Assembly (NCBI RefSeq): GCF_000934465.1
Contig: NZ_JXWY01000063.1
Span: 1-40,624, forward strand
Source of the DNA: Staphylococcus microti
Lineage (GTDB): Bacteria; Bacillota; Bacilli; Staphylococcales; Staphylococcaceae
Reading direction: 5' to 3'
DNA: 40,624 bases
In this document: positions 1 to 10,162 of the stretch, piece by piece
Numbering within the stretch: the first letter of the stretch is position 1
Layout: every line of letters begins with the position of its first letter
Program-made: the position numbers and the translations under genes
Notes under the pieces: generated by a model
Told to the model about the DNA's origin: nothing
What the model saw: only the letters and a program-made list of their open reading frames with translations
Databases searched by the model: none

Positions 1-1412
1 CGCCATAATATAAATTCACTTAAATCTTTATTTGTTGAGATTGTTTTCAATTTATCATCGACATATTGAGGGGTAATATCAACGTGTGCATGTGGCATGT
101 TCGCTGCCTCATACGATAAATCTTCTAACATTTTTTCTAAAATTGTGTGTAAACGTCTCGCGCCAATGTTGTCTGTTTCTTGGTTGACGTGATACGCCAT
201 TTCAGCTAAGCGTTGAATCGCTTCATCACTGAAATTCACAGTTACTTCTTCTGTTTTAAGCAATAATTCATACTGCCTAATCAATGAAAGCTTCGGTTCA
301 GTCAAAATTCTCACAAAGTCGTCTACCGTTAAGCTTTCTAATTCCACACGAATCGGGAAACGTCCCTGTAATTCTGGAATTAAGTCGCTCGGTTTAGAAA
401 CATGGAAAGCACCTGCACCGATAAATAACATATGCTCCGTATTTACCGTACCATATTTTGTTTTGACAACGCTACCTTCAAGAATAGGTAAGATATCACG
501 TTGAACACCTTGACGTGAAACATCTTGCCCGCCGCCTTGACTGTTAGATGTCGCAACCTTATCAATTTCATCAATAAAGATAATACCCATCTGTTCAGCC
601 AATTCCAGCGCTTCTTGATTTGCTGTTTCATGATCAATCATCTCATCAGCAAATTCGTCCGTCAAAATTTTACGTGCTGTTTTAACCGGCACTTCTTTTT
701 CAACTTTTTTCTTCGGCATGAGTTGATTCATCATTTCTTGCATTTGCTCGTTTTGTTGTGTACCTAACATGCCAAGTGCACCCGGGTCTTGCGCAACTTT
801 GATACGCACTTTTTCATTTTCCAACATACCTGCAAGAAGTTGCTTTTTAATTTCAGAGCGTTTCGTTTTAATTTCTTCTGTTGGCGGTTCTTCCTCTTCT
901 TCTTGGCTTTGACCAAAGTTAGGCAATGCACCACCAAACAATGATTCTAGCGGATTGTTCGCATTTTGAGAAGCTTTCTTTTTCATACTTGGCACAAGCA
1001 ATTTTACAAGCTTATCATTCGCTTTTGTACTCGCTTCTTCTTGCACTGCTGCTTTCTTTTGGTCTTTCACAAGTCTTACCGCAACATCAACGAGGTCACG
1101 TACCATACTTTCCACATCTCGCCCTACGTAACCAACCTCAGTAAACTTTGTCGCTTCAACTTTAATAAATGGCGCACCAACAATCTTAGCCATACGTCTC
1201 GCAATTTCCGTTTTACCAACACCCGTCGGACCCATCATTAAAATGTTTTTCGGTGCAATTTCTTGCTTAATCTCATCATCTAACAAACTACGACGATAAC
1301 GATTTCTTAACGCAATTGCGACCTTTTTCTTAGCTTCATCTTGTCCTACGATATACGCATCTAGCTCGGAAACAATATCTTTCGGTGTTAACTTAATCGC
1401 ACTTGTATCCAT
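1..1412 (-). CDS. hslU: ATP-dependent protease ATPase subunit HslU (C-terminus cut by window edge)
   Basis: AAA+ unfoldase of the cytoplasmic HslUV (ClpYQ) protease; it unfolds substrates and feeds them to HslV. Translating the minus strand from the ATG at 1412 gives [20 protein letters not shown], then Walker A GPTGVGKT, the [10 protein letters not shown] stretch, a long charged I domain (about residues 110-240), Walker B IIFIDEID and the sensor region GRFPIRVEL. The frame is open to the window edge (470 codons). S. aureus HslU is about 467 residues and ends in -FIL. Here -DLSEFIL is followed by Trp and Arg, so the protein may carry a short extra tail. It follows hslV closely and probably belongs to a xerC-hslV-hslU operon (codY would come next, outside the window). 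Confidence 0.95.
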   Translation of the reverse strand, partial: MDTSAIKLTPKDIVSELDAYIVGQDEAKKKVAIALRNRYRRSLLDDEIKQEIAPKNILMMGPTGVGKTEIARRMAKIVGAPFIKVEATKFTEVGYVGRDVESMVRDLVDVAVRLVKDQKKAAVQEEASTKANDKLVKLLVPSMKKKASQNANNPLESLFGGALPNFGQSQEEEEEPPTEEIKTKRSEIKKQLLAGMLENEKVRIKVAQDPGALGMLGTQQNEQMQEMMNQLMPKKKVEKEVPVKTARKILTDEFADEMIDHETANQEALELAEQMGIIFIDEIDKVATSNSQGGGQDVSRQGVQRDILPILEGSVVKTKYGTVNTEHMLFIGAGAFHVSKPSDLIPELQGRFPIRVELESLTVDDFVRILTEPKLSLIRQYELLLKTEEVTVNFSDEAIQRLAEMAYHVNQETDNIGARRLHTILEKMLEDLSYEAANMPHAHVDITPQYVDDKLKTISTNKDLSEFILW

Positions 1413-1428
1413 ACCCAATAAACCTCCA

Positions 1429-1971
1429 TTATAATTCTTCCACTATGATGTGATCATTTGTAAACACGCATATCTCTGAAGCTACTTTCAGACTTTCATA
1501 AGCCATTTCTCTCGCATTCAGATGCGTTGCATGGCGCTTCAATGCACGACCTGCACTCAAAGCAAAGTTACCACCTGAGCCAATCGCAATAAGGTCATCA
1601 TCTGGTGCGATGACTTCACCTGTACCGCTGACAACTAAAAGGTGCTCTGCATCCATCACAATAAGCATCGCTTCTAATTGGCGAAGTTGCTTATCGCCAC
1701 GCCATTCTTTTGCAAGTTCTACAGCAGCACGTTCTAACTTACCACCGTATTGCTGCAATTTCGTTTCAAACTTTTCAAATAACGTAAAAGCGTCTGCAAC
1801 ACTTCCTGCAAATCCAGCAATGACTTTACCATTATATAACTTTCGAACCTTCTTGGCAGTGTTTTTCATAATGACTTGTTGACCAAGTGTCACTTGACCA
1901 TCCCCTGCCATTGCAGCTTGTCCGTTATGTCGCACTGCATAAATTGTTGTTGCATGAATTGATGAACCCAT
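1429..1971 (-). CDS. hslV: ATP-dependent protease proteolytic subunit HslV
   Basis: Threonine peptidase of the HslUV complex, 180 residues. I chose the ATG at 1971 because an AAAGGAG ribosome-binding site lies just upstream and the result begins [17 protein letters not shown]. The start 17 codons further up would run into xerC. Self-processing should expose Thr8 (TTIYAV...) as the N-terminal nucleophile, as in the family. The GDGQVTLG and [12 protein letters not shown] motifs and the C-terminal [17 protein letters not shown] segment are all intact. It lies 7 bases after xerC and 16 bases before hslU, so the three genes are almost certainly co-transcribed. Confidence 0.95.
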   Translation of the reverse strand: MGSSIHATTIYAVRHNGQAAMAGDGQVTLGQQVIMKNTAKKVRKLYNGKVIAGFAGSVADAFTLFEKFETKLQQYGGKLERAAVELAKEWRGDKQLRQLEAMLIVMDAEHLLVVSGTGEVIAPDDDLIAIGSGGNFALSAGRALKRHATHLNAREMAYESLKVASEICVFTNDHIIVEEL

Positions 1972-1978
1972 AAATGAT

Positions 1979-2869
1979 TTACTCTCCTTTTTTCGCACGT
2001 GGATGTGCTTGTAAATAGACATGTCGCAATTGTTGGTTGGTCACATGTGTGTATCGCCCAGTCGTCGATAAATTCACATGTCCTAACAAGTTTTGTACCG
2101 TTCTAAGATCAGCACCTGCATCAAGCAGATGTGTTGCGAATGTATGGCGTAACTTATGTGGATGAATGGCAGTTACACCCGTTGTTCGCTTCACGATATC
2201 ATTTAAAATATAGCGCACACCTCTTTCAGTGATTGGCTGACCTTTTAAATTCACGATGAGATAATCGTGAGACGCATTTTGAATCGGGCCGAACGATTCA
2301 AAATAATCAATCATACTTTGTCGACAAAACTCACCAAACGGCACAATGCGTTCTTTCTGCCCTTTACCCATTACTTTGAGCAAGGACATCGATAAATCAA
2401 CGTCAGACTTTTTCAGTCCGACAAGCTCCGACACACGTATTCCAGTTGCATAGAGCAGTTCAAGAATGACGCGGTCTCTTAAACCTTTTGTGTGATCATG
2501 GATGACTGTTTGAAACAATGCTTCCATTTCTTCGGCATAAAAAAATGATGGCAAATATCGTTCTTTTTTCGGGTGCACCAGTTGCACAAATGGATTCGTG
2601 ATATTCTCCTCTATCGTCATCCAATACGCATAAAAACTACGCAACGTAGAAATTTTGCGAGAAACCGTCGTACGTTGCAAGCCCATATCGTATAGCATCT
2701 GTAAGTACCCTCTTGCTTCTTGATAACTGAATGATTGCAATGTCAATTGCTCTTGTACCAAAAAGCGATTAAATTGAACGAGGTCATCATGATATGCCTT
2801 TAATGTGTGTTCTGAGAATAGGCGCTCATATTTGAGCATATTAAGAAATTGTTGTTGGATTTGTTCCAA
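1979..2869 (-). CDS. xerC: Tyrosine recombinase XerC
   Basis: Tyrosine site-specific recombinase that resolves chromosome dimers at dif together with XerD. The proposed protein has 296 residues and starts at a TTG (2869) preceded by GGAGG; the S. aureus protein is 298 residues. The longer open frame to 2923 has no ribosome-binding site. The N-terminal SAM-like domain ([20 protein letters not shown]) is followed by the catalytic domain with Arg in [44 protein letters not shown] and the nucleophilic Tyr near residue 273. It heads the xerC-hslV-hslU group. Confidence 0.93.
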   Translation of the reverse strand: MEQIQQQFLNMLKYERLFSEHTLKAYHDDLVQFNRFLVQEQLTLQSFSYQEARGYLQMLYDMGLQRTTVSRKISTLRSFYAYWMTIEENITNPFVQLVHPKKERYLPSFFYAEEMEALFQTVIHDHTKGLRDRVILELLYATGIRVSELVGLKKSDVDLSMSLLKVMGKGQKERIVPFGEFCRQSMIDYFESFGPIQNASHDYLIVNLKGQPITERGVRYILNDIVKRTTGVTAIHPHKLRHTFATHLLDAGADLRTVQNLLGHVNLSTTGRYTHVTNQQLRHVYLQAHPRAKKGE

Positions 2870-2893
2870 AGTAAAAACCCCTCCATCATTTGC

Positions 2894-2902
2894 ATTGTAG
2901 CA
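2894..2902 (-). promoter_or_regulatory. Candidate extended -10 promoter for xerC-hslV-hslU
   Basis: On the minus strand this reads TGCTACAAT, an extended -10 (TGnTACAAT), about 25 bases before the TTG start of xerC. No good -35 lies at 17 bases. Two TTGACA words occur further upstream, but not at a spacing that pairs with it. Confidence 0.35.
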
Positions 2903-2987
2903 TAATGATAAGGGGTCCTGCATAGATAAACTGTCAAATTTTCACAGTTATCTAAATTTTACTACTTTTGTCAAATACTTTCGTGAG

Positions 2988-4295
2988 TTATTGCAACGTT
3001 TGCTTAAAACTATCAAGATACGTAAGCGCACGGTCTGCCAGTGCTTCATAACGTGCCTTTTTATCTTTGACACGTTCAGGCAATGCAGGTACAAGTCCAA
3101 AATTCGCATTCATCGGTTGGAAGTTTTTATTGTTTTCAGCGTGAGAGATATAGTACGCCATACTACCTAACATCGTTTCACGTGGGAAAATAACATCTCC
3201 CTTACCTAACATACGATGTGCCAAGTTAATACCTGCAATCATACCACTCGCTGCACTTTCAACATAACCTTCAACACCTGTCATTTGACCTGCAAAGAAT
3301 AAGTTAGGACGTGCTTTGAACTCATAAGTTTCCGATAAGACACCCGGAGAATTGATAAAAGTATTACGATGCATCACACCATATCGAACGATATCTACAT
3401 TTTCAAGACCTGGAATAAGACGTAACACTTCTTTTTGTGCGCCCCATTTTAAACGTGTTTGGAATCCTACAATATTGTAGAGTGTCCCTGCCGCATCATC
3501 TTGTCGTAACTGAACAACAGCGTATGGACGTTTACCCGTCTTAGGATCTTCAAGACCTACTGGCTTCATCGGTCCAAACAACAAAGTTTTAGGGCCTCGA
3601 CTTGCCATGACTTCAAATGGCATACAGCCTTCAAAGTATTTTTCTTTTTCAAAGTCTTTCATCGGTGCTGCTTCTGCTGAAATAGCTGCTTCATAAAAAC
3701 GTTCAAATTCTTCTTTCGTCATCGGACAGTTCAAATATGCCGCTTCGCCCTTATCATAACGAGATTTTAAATAAACTTTGTCCATATCAATAGACTCTTT
3801 CTCGATGATCGGTGCAGCCGCATCATAGAAATAGAGCTGGTCAGCGCCTGTTAAAGCAACAATTTCTTCAGCGAGTCCTTCCGTTGTTAAAGGACCTGTC
3901 GCGATAATTGTTGGTCCTTCTGGAATTTTAGTGATTTCTTCATTTTTTACAGTGACATTCGGATGATTTTTTAAAGTGTCTGTAATGTATCCTGCAAAGT
4001 CATGACGGTCAACCGCTAACGCACCACCTGCTGGTACACGTGCCTTGTCTGCCGCTGCGATAATCAATGAATCTAAACGACGCATCTCTTCTTTTAACAC
4101 GCCGACTGCATTCGTTAACGCATTACCTCTTAGTGAGTTCGAACATACAAGTTCAGCAAACTTATCTGTATGATGCGCCGGTGTTTGTTTAACAGGTCGC
4201 ATTTCGTATAAATTTACGTGTACACCACGTTGTGCAAGTTGATAAGCAGCTTCTGAACCTGCCAATCCCGCACCAATAATATTCACAGTTGTCAA
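2988..4295 (-). CDS. trmFO: Methylenetetrahydrofolate-tRNA-(uracil-5-)-methyltransferase TrmFO
   Basis: Folate- and FAD-dependent enzyme that makes ribothymidine at U54 in the T-loop of tRNAs (older name gid). 435 residues, full family length. The N-terminal FAD-binding Rossmann motif is [21 protein letters not shown]. Further family signatures are [20 protein letters not shown], the [20 protein letters not shown] region and [18 protein letters not shown] near the C-terminus. The start is a TTG at 4295 with a strong GGAGG 8 bases upstream. It lies 24 bases after topA, so it is probably co-transcribed with it. Confidence 0.96.
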   Translation of the reverse strand: MTTVNIIGAGLAGSEAAYQLAQRGVHVNLYEMRPVKQTPAHHTDKFAELVCSNSLRGNALTNAVGVLKEEMRRLDSLIIAAADKARVPAGGALAVDRHDFAGYITDTLKNHPNVTVKNEEITKIPEGPTIIATGPLTTEGLAEEIVALTGADQLYFYDAAAPIIEKESIDMDKVYLKSRYDKGEAAYLNCPMTKEEFERFYEAAISAEAAPMKDFEKEKYFEGCMPFEVMASRGPKTLLFGPMKPVGLEDPKTGKRPYAVVQLRQDDAAGTLYNIVGFQTRLKWGAQKEVLRLIPGLENVDIVRYGVMHRNTFINSPGVLSETYEFKARPNLFFAGQMTGVEGYVESAASGMIAGINLAHRMLGKGDVIFPRETMLGSMAYYISHAENNKNFQPMNANFGLVPALPERVKDKKARYEALADRALTYLDSFKQTLQ

Positions 4296-4319
4296 TGTTA
4301 CGACCTCCTTTTCTTACTG

Positions 4320-6389
4320 TTATTTTACAGCTTCTTCTTTATAATCACAGTTTGAACATACTACTTGCGTCGTACGCCCTTTTTTATGTTCAGCCAAGTA
4401 ATGGTTACATTTTGGACAATCACGTCCGATAGGTTTATCCCATGATACAAAGTCACAAGTTGGATAATTGGAACATCCGTAGAATAAGCGATTTTTCTTC
4501 GACTTACGTTCTACGACATCGCCGTCTTTACACGTTGGACATTTGACACCGATTGGTTTCACAATGGCTTTCGTGTTGCGGCAATCCGGGAAGTTAGAGC
4601 ACGCCATAAACTTACCGTAACGTCCCATTTTAATCACCATTGGGTGTCCGCATTTTTCACAATCTTCTCCCGCTGGTTCATCTTTGATCTCAACTTTTTC
4701 CATTTCTGACTCGGCACGTTCGACATCTTGTTTGAAACTATTGTAAAAATCTCCAACGACTTTACGCCACCCAATTTCACCATCGGCAATTTTATCGAGC
4801 AACGTTTCCATGTTCACAGTAAAGTCAACGTCAATAATTTCAGGGAAGTAGTCTTTTACTTGCTCATGCACAATCTCCCCTAACTCTGTAGGGACGAAAC
4901 GTTTACTTTCACTTTTTACATAATTACGTTTTTGAATCGTATCAATTGTCGGTGCATACGTTGATGGACGTCCGATTTTCAATTCTTCCAACGTTTTTAC
5001 TAAACGCGCCTCCGTATAACGTGGTGGCGGTTGTGTAAAGTGTTGTGCCGGATCAATATTTGTCGCAATGACTTCATTACCCTCTTCAAGCTTAGGTAAG
5101 CGATTTTCTTTTTCTTTGGTCACATCATCATTCGCTTCAACATATAATGTCATAAAACCTTTAAACTTGATTGTTTGACCATTGGCACGGAACTTGATGT
5201 CGCCTTGTTCTAAGTCAACAGCCACTGTATCAAGAATCGCTGGTGCCATTTGGCTTGCTACAAAACGTTCCCAAATCAGCTTATACAGTCTAAATTGATC
5301 ACGTGTCAAATAGCTTTTTACATCTTCAGGCGTTCTTAAAGTACTTGTTGGGCGAATCGCTTCGTGCGCATCTTGATCGCCTTGCTTCCCTTTATTGACT
5401 ACTTTAGAAATATAGTCTTTACCGTATGTTTCTTCGATGAACTGTTTTGCTTCTGCTTGGGCATCTTTCGAAATACGTGTTGAGTCTGTTCTCATGTACG
5501 TGATTAAACCGACTGTACCCGCACGTTTTAAGTCGATCCCTTCGTATAACTGTTGCGCAATCATCATCGTTTTACGTGCTTTGAAGTTCAACTTACGTGC
5601 TGCTTCTTGTTGCAACGTAGACGTCGTAAATGGGTTCGCTGGTTTACGCGTGCGTTCCTTTTTGTTCACTTTCGTTACTTCAAAACGATCACCGTCTAAA
5701 GCATCGGTAATCAGCTTAACGTCATCTTTATTCGTTAATTTAAATGGTTTCCCTTTATAATGAAGAAACTTTGCAGTGAACTTCGACTTTTGATAGCGAA
5801 ATGCACCTTCAATTGTCCAATATTCTTCAGGTTTAAAGTTTCTAATTTCATTCTCACGGTCGATTACCAATCTTAACGCTACAGATTGAACACGTCCCGC
5901 CGATAGACCTTTTTTCACTTTTTTCCATAATACTGGCGAAATGTTATAGCCAACTAATCTATCTAAAATACGTCGTGCTTGTTGTGCATCGACGAGTTCC
6001 ATTTCGATACCGCGTGGGTTTTTAAAACTTGCCTTTACCGCATCTTTTGTAATTTCGTTGAATACTACTCTATTGTCTGTTTTGTCTTCTAGCTCTAATA
6101 TATTTGCTAAATGCCATGCAATTGCTTCACCTTCACGGTCAGGGTCACTTGCAAGAAAAACTTTTTTAGCTTTTTTTGCATGTCTTTTTAATTCTTTTAC
6201 GACAGGGCCTTTACCTCGAATCGTAATATATTTAGGCTCGTAATTATCTTCAACATCAACGCCCATTTGACTACGTGGTAAGTCACGCACGTGTCCCATT
6301 GAGGCAATGACTTTATATTTTTTCCCTAAATACTTTTCGATTGTTTTAGCTTTTGCAGGCGATTCAACAATGACAAGATTTTCTGCCAA
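4320..6389 (-). CDS. topA: DNA topoisomerase I (type IA)
   Basis: Relaxes negatively supercoiled DNA through a 5'-phosphotyrosine intermediate. 689 residues, the same length as the S. aureus enzyme. The Toprim domain at the N-terminus shows [18 protein letters not shown] and the acidic [14 protein letters not shown]. The nucleophilic Tyr sits in [14 protein letters not shown] at roughly residue 300. Three C-terminal four-cysteine zinc modules are visible (CEKCGHP...CSNFPDC, CPTCKDG...CSNYPTC, CPKCNHY...CSNC). The start is TTG (6389) behind a G-rich ribosome-binding site. dprA lies upstream and trmFO downstream on the same strand. Confidence 0.97.
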   Translation of the reverse strand: MAENLVIVESPAKAKTIEKYLGKKYKVIASMGHVRDLPRSQMGVDVEDNYEPKYITIRGKGPVVKELKRHAKKAKKVFLASDPDREGEAIAWHLANILELEDKTDNRVVFNEITKDAVKASFKNPRGIEMELVDAQQARRILDRLVGYNISPVLWKKVKKGLSAGRVQSVALRLVIDRENEIRNFKPEEYWTIEGAFRYQKSKFTAKFLHYKGKPFKLTNKDDVKLITDALDGDRFEVTKVNKKERTRKPANPFTTSTLQQEAARKLNFKARKTMMIAQQLYEGIDLKRAGTVGLITYMRTDSTRISKDAQAEAKQFIEETYGKDYISKVVNKGKQGDQDAHEAIRPTSTLRTPEDVKSYLTRDQFRLYKLIWERFVASQMAPAILDTVAVDLEQGDIKFRANGQTIKFKGFMTLYVEANDDVTKEKENRLPKLEEGNEVIATNIDPAQHFTQPPPRYTEARLVKTLEELKIGRPSTYAPTIDTIQKRNYVKSESKRFVPTELGEIVHEQVKDYFPEIIDVDFTVNMETLLDKIADGEIGWRKVVGDFYNSFKQDVERAESEMEKVEIKDEPAGEDCEKCGHPMVIKMGRYGKFMACSNFPDCRNTKAIVKPIGVKCPTCKDGDVVERKSKKNRLFYGCSNYPTCDFVSWDKPIGRDCPKCNHYLAEHKKGRTTQVVCSNCDYKEEAVK

Positions 6390-6491
6390 TGCAGATCCCC
6401 CCTTGCAATTTCTGATTACAAATTTAAATGATAAACGCTGAATTTTGTTTTTGTCAATGTTTTACCATTATTTCGTCGGGGAATCTGCGAA

Positions 6492-7376
6492 TTATTGACA
6501 ATAATCTTTCAAAATATCCTTTTCTGACAATACAATTTCTGCACCTTCTTGTACCCTCAATAAATTGCCTCTTGTATATGTGTTAAACATATCGCCAGGT
6601 AATACATACACATTCCGGTTCTGATCGAGTGCCTGATCTACGGTAATAAGTGCCCCACTTCGTTCTCTTGCTTCCGTAATCAGTACACCGCGGGCTAAAC
6701 CACTAATAAGACGATTGCGTTCTGGAAAACGGTATTTGGCAGGCGGTGTCTGGGGTGGATATTCACTTACACTGAGATGATAGGCATCTATGTGTTTTCG
6801 GAGTTGTTGCGTATGCTGAGGATAATGATGACGATGTCCAAAGCCTAACACAGCAATTGTGGCACACCCCGCTTTAATAGCACACTGATGCGCAATAGCA
6901 TCTGCACCTTGTGCAAGCCCTGACACAATTGTTAACCGATGTTGTGCAAAATGTGGCATTAAATAATTTAAAGCTTGTGGCGTGTAGTGCGTATGTTGAC
7001 GCGAGCCAACGATTGCAAGTGTATGAGTATGTTTTAAAAAGGCTAAGTTACCTCGACAAAAAAGAATCACAGGTGGATCATAAATATGCTTGAGTAATTG
7101 TGGATAGTCTGGGGAATCAATGCTAATGGCGTGAACCTTTGCTTTAGATAATGCGTGTTCAATGTGATTGATGTGCAATGTATTAAAACGATGTAATTTT
7201 GTATAAAGTCGTGGATCTTCTGCATTTGCAATTTTATCTCTTAATTTTTCATATAACATTTGCTGTGTCCCATATTGGATGTCACTATTGCAGGCGTATT
7301 TGTAGATTTGTCTTGTCGTAAAGCCACTATATACAAGCAATAATAAATATTGGCGCAGCGTTAAAGTTGTTGTCAT
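6492..7376 (-). CDS. dprA: DNA-processing protein DprA (Smf)
   Basis: Binds incoming single-stranded DNA and loads RecA during natural transformation. 294 residues with the extended Rossmann fold: LAIVGSRQHTHYTPQALNYL, IVSGLAQGADAIAHQ, VSEYPPQTPP, FPERNRLISGLARGVLITEA and RSGALITVDQALDQNRNVYV. The N-terminal helical part (residues 1-80) is less conserved. ATG at 7376 with a clear AAGGAGG. In S. aureus lytN and fmhC lie between sucD and dprA (from memory). Here dprA is directly next to the sucD terminator. Confidence 0.93.
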   Translation of the reverse strand: MTTTLTLRQYLLLLVYSGFTTRQIYKYACNSDIQYGTQQMLYEKLRDKIANAEDPRLYTKLHRFNTLHINHIEHALSKAKVHAISIDSPDYPQLLKHIYDPPVILFCRGNLAFLKHTHTLAIVGSRQHTHYTPQALNYLMPHFAQHRLTIVSGLAQGADAIAHQCAIKAGCATIAVLGFGHRHHYPQHTQQLRKHIDAYHLSVSEYPPQTPPAKYRFPERNRLISGLARGVLITEARERSGALITVDQALDQNRNVYVLPGDMFNTYTRGNLLRVQEGAEIVLSEKDILKDYCQ

Positions 7377-7413
7377 AAAGACCTCCTTTACTTCTATAAA
7401 TCAAAGCAAAAAA

Positions 7414-7488
7414 GGGCAGGACAAAAACCTTCTATTATAATATAGAAAGTTTCTTGCCCCACCTAAAACTTATGTTATGACATAAGTT
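7414..7488 (-). terminator. Double hairpin terminator after sucD
   Basis: Going down the minus strand after the sucD stop, the first hairpin is AACTTATG/CATAAGTT (7467-7488). The second is a longer one (7414-7460) with outer stem GGGCA/TGCCC and inner stem TTCTAT/ATAGAA, followed by a run of six T. This is a rho-independent terminator for sucCD. The GGGCAGGACA outer stem resembles hairpins common between staphylococcal genes. Confidence 0.75.
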
Positions 7489-7493
7489 CTATA

Positions 7494-8402
7494 TTATTTT
7501 TTAACTGTTAATAAAGATTCGTAAATACCAGCTTCTTTGGCAGCTTCGATTAACGTCGCACCAATTTCAGAAGGTGTTGCAGCTGTTTTAATACCACAGC
7601 TATTTAACGTTTTAATCTTTTCAGCAGCTGTCCCTTTACCACCTGAAATAATCGCACCGGCATGACCCATACGTTTTCCTGGAGGTGCAGTTTGACCACC
7701 GATAAAGCCGACAACTGGTTTTGTCATGTTCGCTTTAATCCATTCAGCCGCTTCTTCTTCAGCTGTACCACCGATTTCACCGATCATAACAACCGCTTTT
7801 GTATCTTCGTCATTATTGAATGCTTCTAATACATCGATAAAGTTTGTACCGTTAACTGGGTCGCCACCGATACCAACAGCTGTTGATTGACCGATACCTT
7901 CTTCAGTTAATTGATGTACGGCTTCATAAGTTAACGTACCAGAACGTGATACAACACCTACATGACCTTTTTTGTGAATATAACCCGGCATAATACCAAT
8001 TTTCGTTTCATCTGAAGTGATAACACCTGGGCAGTTTGGTCCGATTAAACGTGTCTTTTTGCCTTCTAAGTAGCGTTTCACTTTCACCATATCTACTACT
8101 GGAATATGCTCAGTAATACAAATTGCTAAGTCAAGTTCAGCATCTGCACATTCTAAAATTGCATCTGCCGCAAACGGTGCAGGTACGTAAATAACAGAAA
8201 CCGTTGCACCTGTTTCATTTTTCGCTTCTTCTACCGTATTGAATACAGGTACCCCTTCAACGACTTGACCGCCTTTACCAGGTGTTACACCCGCTACGAT
8301 TTGCGTTCCATATTCTAACATTTGTTTTGTATGGAAAAGGGCAGTTGACCCTGTAATACCTTGTACGATAACTTTCGTATTCTTATCTACAAATACACTC
8401 AT
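7494..8402 (-). CDS. sucD: Succinate-CoA ligase, alpha subunit
   Basis: Alpha subunit of succinyl-CoA synthetase in the TCA cycle (succinyl-CoA + ADP/GDP + Pi to succinate + CoA + NTP). 302 residues. The N-terminal CoA-binding domain ([19 protein letters not shown]), the GPNCPGVIT motif and the C-terminal [17 protein letters not shown] with the phosphorylated His are all present. It lies 20 bases after sucC and is clearly in one operon with it. Confidence 0.97.
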   Translation of the reverse strand: MSVFVDKNTKVIVQGITGSTALFHTKQMLEYGTQIVAGVTPGKGGQVVEGVPVFNTVEEAKNETGATVSVIYVPAPFAADAILECADAELDLAICITEHIPVVDMVKVKRYLEGKKTRLIGPNCPGVITSDETKIGIMPGYIHKKGHVGVVSRSGTLTYEAVHQLTEEGIGQSTAVGIGGDPVNGTNFIDVLEAFNNDEDTKAVVMIGEIGGTAEEEAAEWIKANMTKPVVGFIGGQTAPPGKRMGHAGAIISGGKGTAAEKIKTLNSCGIKTAATPSEIGATLIEAAKEAGIYESLLTVKK

Positions 8403-8422
8403 TTTAGTTGTCCCATCCTTTC

Positions 8423-9589
8423 CTACGCTTCGTTTACGAGTTTAACAATTTTTTGTGCGCCTTCAGCCATTGTACTAGCTGGCTCAATCGCTAAACCTGA
8501 TTCTTCTAAAATTTGTTTACCTTGTGCAACGTTTGTACCTTCCAAACGCACAACTAATGGTAATGTTAAGTCGACTTCTTTCACTGCTGCAACAATACCT
8601 TCAGCAATAACATCACAACGCATGATACCACCGAAAATGTTAACGAAAATACCTTTTACGTTGTCATCACCTAAGATAATTTTGAATGCTTCAGTTACTT
8701 TTTCTTTTGTCGCGCCGCCCCCTACGTCTAGGAAGTTCGCTGGCGTACCATTAAAGTGGTTGATTGTATCCATTGTCGCCATCGCAAGACCAGCACCGTT
8801 AACCATACAACCGATATTTCCATCTAAAGCGATGTATGAAAGGTCATATTTAGACGCTTCGATTTCTTTTGGATCTTCTTCGTCTAAGTCACGTAACTCT
8901 TGAATGTCTTTATGACGGAATAACGCGTTGTCATCAAAGTTAATTTTAGAGTCTAATGCTAAGACGTTTCCGTCACCTGTTAATACAAGTGGATTGATCT
9001 CAACGATTGAGCAGTCTTTTTCCATAAATACATTATATAATGCCATTAAGAACTTAACTGCTTTATTAATTGATTCTTTAGGAATGTTGATATTGAATGC
9101 GATACGGCGTGCTTGATATGGTGCAAGACCAACTACTGGATCGATTGTTTCTTTGAAGATTTTTTCAGGACTTTTAGCCGCTACTTCCTCAATCTCAGTG
9201 CCCCCTTCTTCTGACGCCATTAACGTCACACGGTCAGTTGCACGGTCAATAACAAAACCGATATAGTATTCTTTCTTGATGTCTGCGCCTTCTTCAATGT
9301 AAAGACGTTTCACTTCTTTACCTTCAGGGCCTGTTTGATGCGTCACTAATACTTTACCTAATAGTTCATTCGCATACGTTTCGACTTCTGATAAAGACTT
9401 CGCGATTTTAACACCGCCAGCTTTACCACGTCCCCCTGCATGGATTTGTGCTTTAACAACATAAACATCTGTGTCTAATTCTTTTGCCTTTTCAACAGCT
9501 TCTTCAGCCGAGAAAGCAACACGCCCCTCTGGTACTGCTACGCCCATTGAGCGAAAGATTGCTTTTCCTTGATACTCATGGATATTCAT
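8423..9589 (-). CDS. sucC: Succinate-CoA ligase [ADP-forming], beta subunit
   Basis: Beta subunit of succinyl-CoA synthetase with an N-terminal ATP-grasp fold and a C-terminal flavodoxin-like CoA ligase domain. 388 residues, standard length. [17 protein letters not shown] at the start, the glycine-rich [11 protein letters not shown] loop, [20 protein letters not shown] and [17 protein letters not shown] are visible. ATG at 9589 with AGGAGG. First gene of the sucCD operon, behind a good promoter that carries a cre site, so catabolite repression is expected. Confidence 0.97.
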   Translation of the reverse strand: MNIHEYQGKAIFRSMGVAVPEGRVAFSAEEAVEKAKELDTDVYVVKAQIHAGGRGKAGGVKIAKSLSEVETYANELLGKVLVTHQTGPEGKEVKRLYIEEGADIKKEYYIGFVIDRATDRVTLMASEEGGTEIEEVAAKSPEKIFKETIDPVVGLAPYQARRIAFNINIPKESINKAVKFLMALYNVFMEKDCSIVEINPLVLTGDGNVLALDSKINFDDNALFRHKDIQELRDLDEEDPKEIEASKYDLSYIALDGNIGCMVNGAGLAMATMDTINHFNGTPANFLDVGGGATKEKVTEAFKIILGDDNVKGIFVNIFGGIMRCDVIAEGIVAAVKEVDLTLPLVVRLEGTNVAQGKQILEESGLAIEPASTMAEGAQKIVKLVNEA

Positions 9590-9628
9590 ACTCCATCCTC
9601 CTGTTTCTTAAGGTTAAGTTCAACTACA

Positions 9629-9657
9629 ATTATAAAAAATGTAAGCGCTATTGTAAA
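9629..9657 (-). promoter_or_regulatory. sucCD promoter with a CcpA cre site in the spacer
   Basis: On the minus strand TTTACA (9652-9657) and TATAAT (9629-9634) are separated by exactly 17 bases. Inside and overlapping the spacer (9639-9653, plus strand) lies ATGTAAGCGCTATTG, which matches the cre consensus WTGNAARCGNWWWCA except for the last two bases. CcpA bound there would cover the promoter, which fits glucose repression of TCA-cycle genes known in Firmicutes. Confidence 0.72.
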
Positions 9658-9754
9658 CCGATAGGAACCACTTTCATAAGATTGATTTCAGATTTTCTGT
9701 AAATTACTTCTTGAATGAGGTGGTAGAACAGTAGAAATTCATTGCAATAAAAAA

Positions 9755-9798
9755 GACAACGCATTTGCTATTCATCATTGAATAACAAACGCGTTGCC
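9755..9798 (-). terminator. Strong rho-independent terminator after the 89-residue gene
   Basis: On the minus strand a stem of about 20 bp (GGCAACGCGTTTGTTATTCA with its partner TGAATAGCAAATGCGTTGTC, a few mismatches) closes on a 4-base loop and is followed by TTTTTT. It ends the transcript of the 89-residue gene before the sucC promoter. Confidence 0.85.
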
Positions 9799-9807
9799 TT
9801 GCATGTA

Positions 9808-10077
9808 TTATTTATCTGTTTGGAAAGTTACTTGTGTATCGTCGTCCATTGGTACGCTGACAATTTTTTGATCGTCTTCTGATGACTCAACGACAAAGTT
9901 ATGATCTTTCAACACACGAATAAGTTCTGGTTGTGATAATTCTTCTACTGATACATTTAAGTTTTGCTCGATTTCTTGTTTGATTTTAGCTAAAGTGGCT
10001 TCATCTTCTGTAATCTCAGTTTCTTTTTCTTCAAAATGTACTAAGACTGTATAAAGCTTTTGTAATGTTTCATCCAT
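9808..10077 (-). CDS. Small acidic protein of unknown function
   Basis: 89 residues (MDETLQKLYTVLVHFEEKET...); I do not recognise it. It is strongly acidic, has no membrane segment, signal peptide or cysteine, and the first 50 residues look helical. ATG at 10077 has an AAAGGGA ribosome-binding site, and the gene is followed by a strong terminator, which supports it being real. It lies 85 bases after the Ser/Thr-rich secreted protein gene and may be the last gene of that small operon. Confidence 0.7.
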   Translation of the reverse strand: MDETLQKLYTVLVHFEEKETEITEDEATLAKIKQEIEQNLNVSVEELSQPELIRVLKDHNFVVESSEDDQKIVSVPMDDDTQVTFQTDK

Positions 10078-10162
10078 AAATTAATATATCCCTTTCTTTT
10101 TGGAATGTACATTATTAGTAAAACATAAAATAGTCTGTTTGAAAACTATTTAAGCTATCCAT

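Noticed and set aside
1979-2923. XerC as a mobile-element integrase
   Set aside because: It lies in the conserved xerC-hslV-hslU context and has the housekeeping XerC sequence; no attachment sites or cargo are near.
2920-2965. AATTTTC/GAAAATT-like words upstream of xerC, considered as a CodY box
   Set aside because: Only one half matches the AATTTTCWGAAAATT consensus; the other half has too many mismatches.
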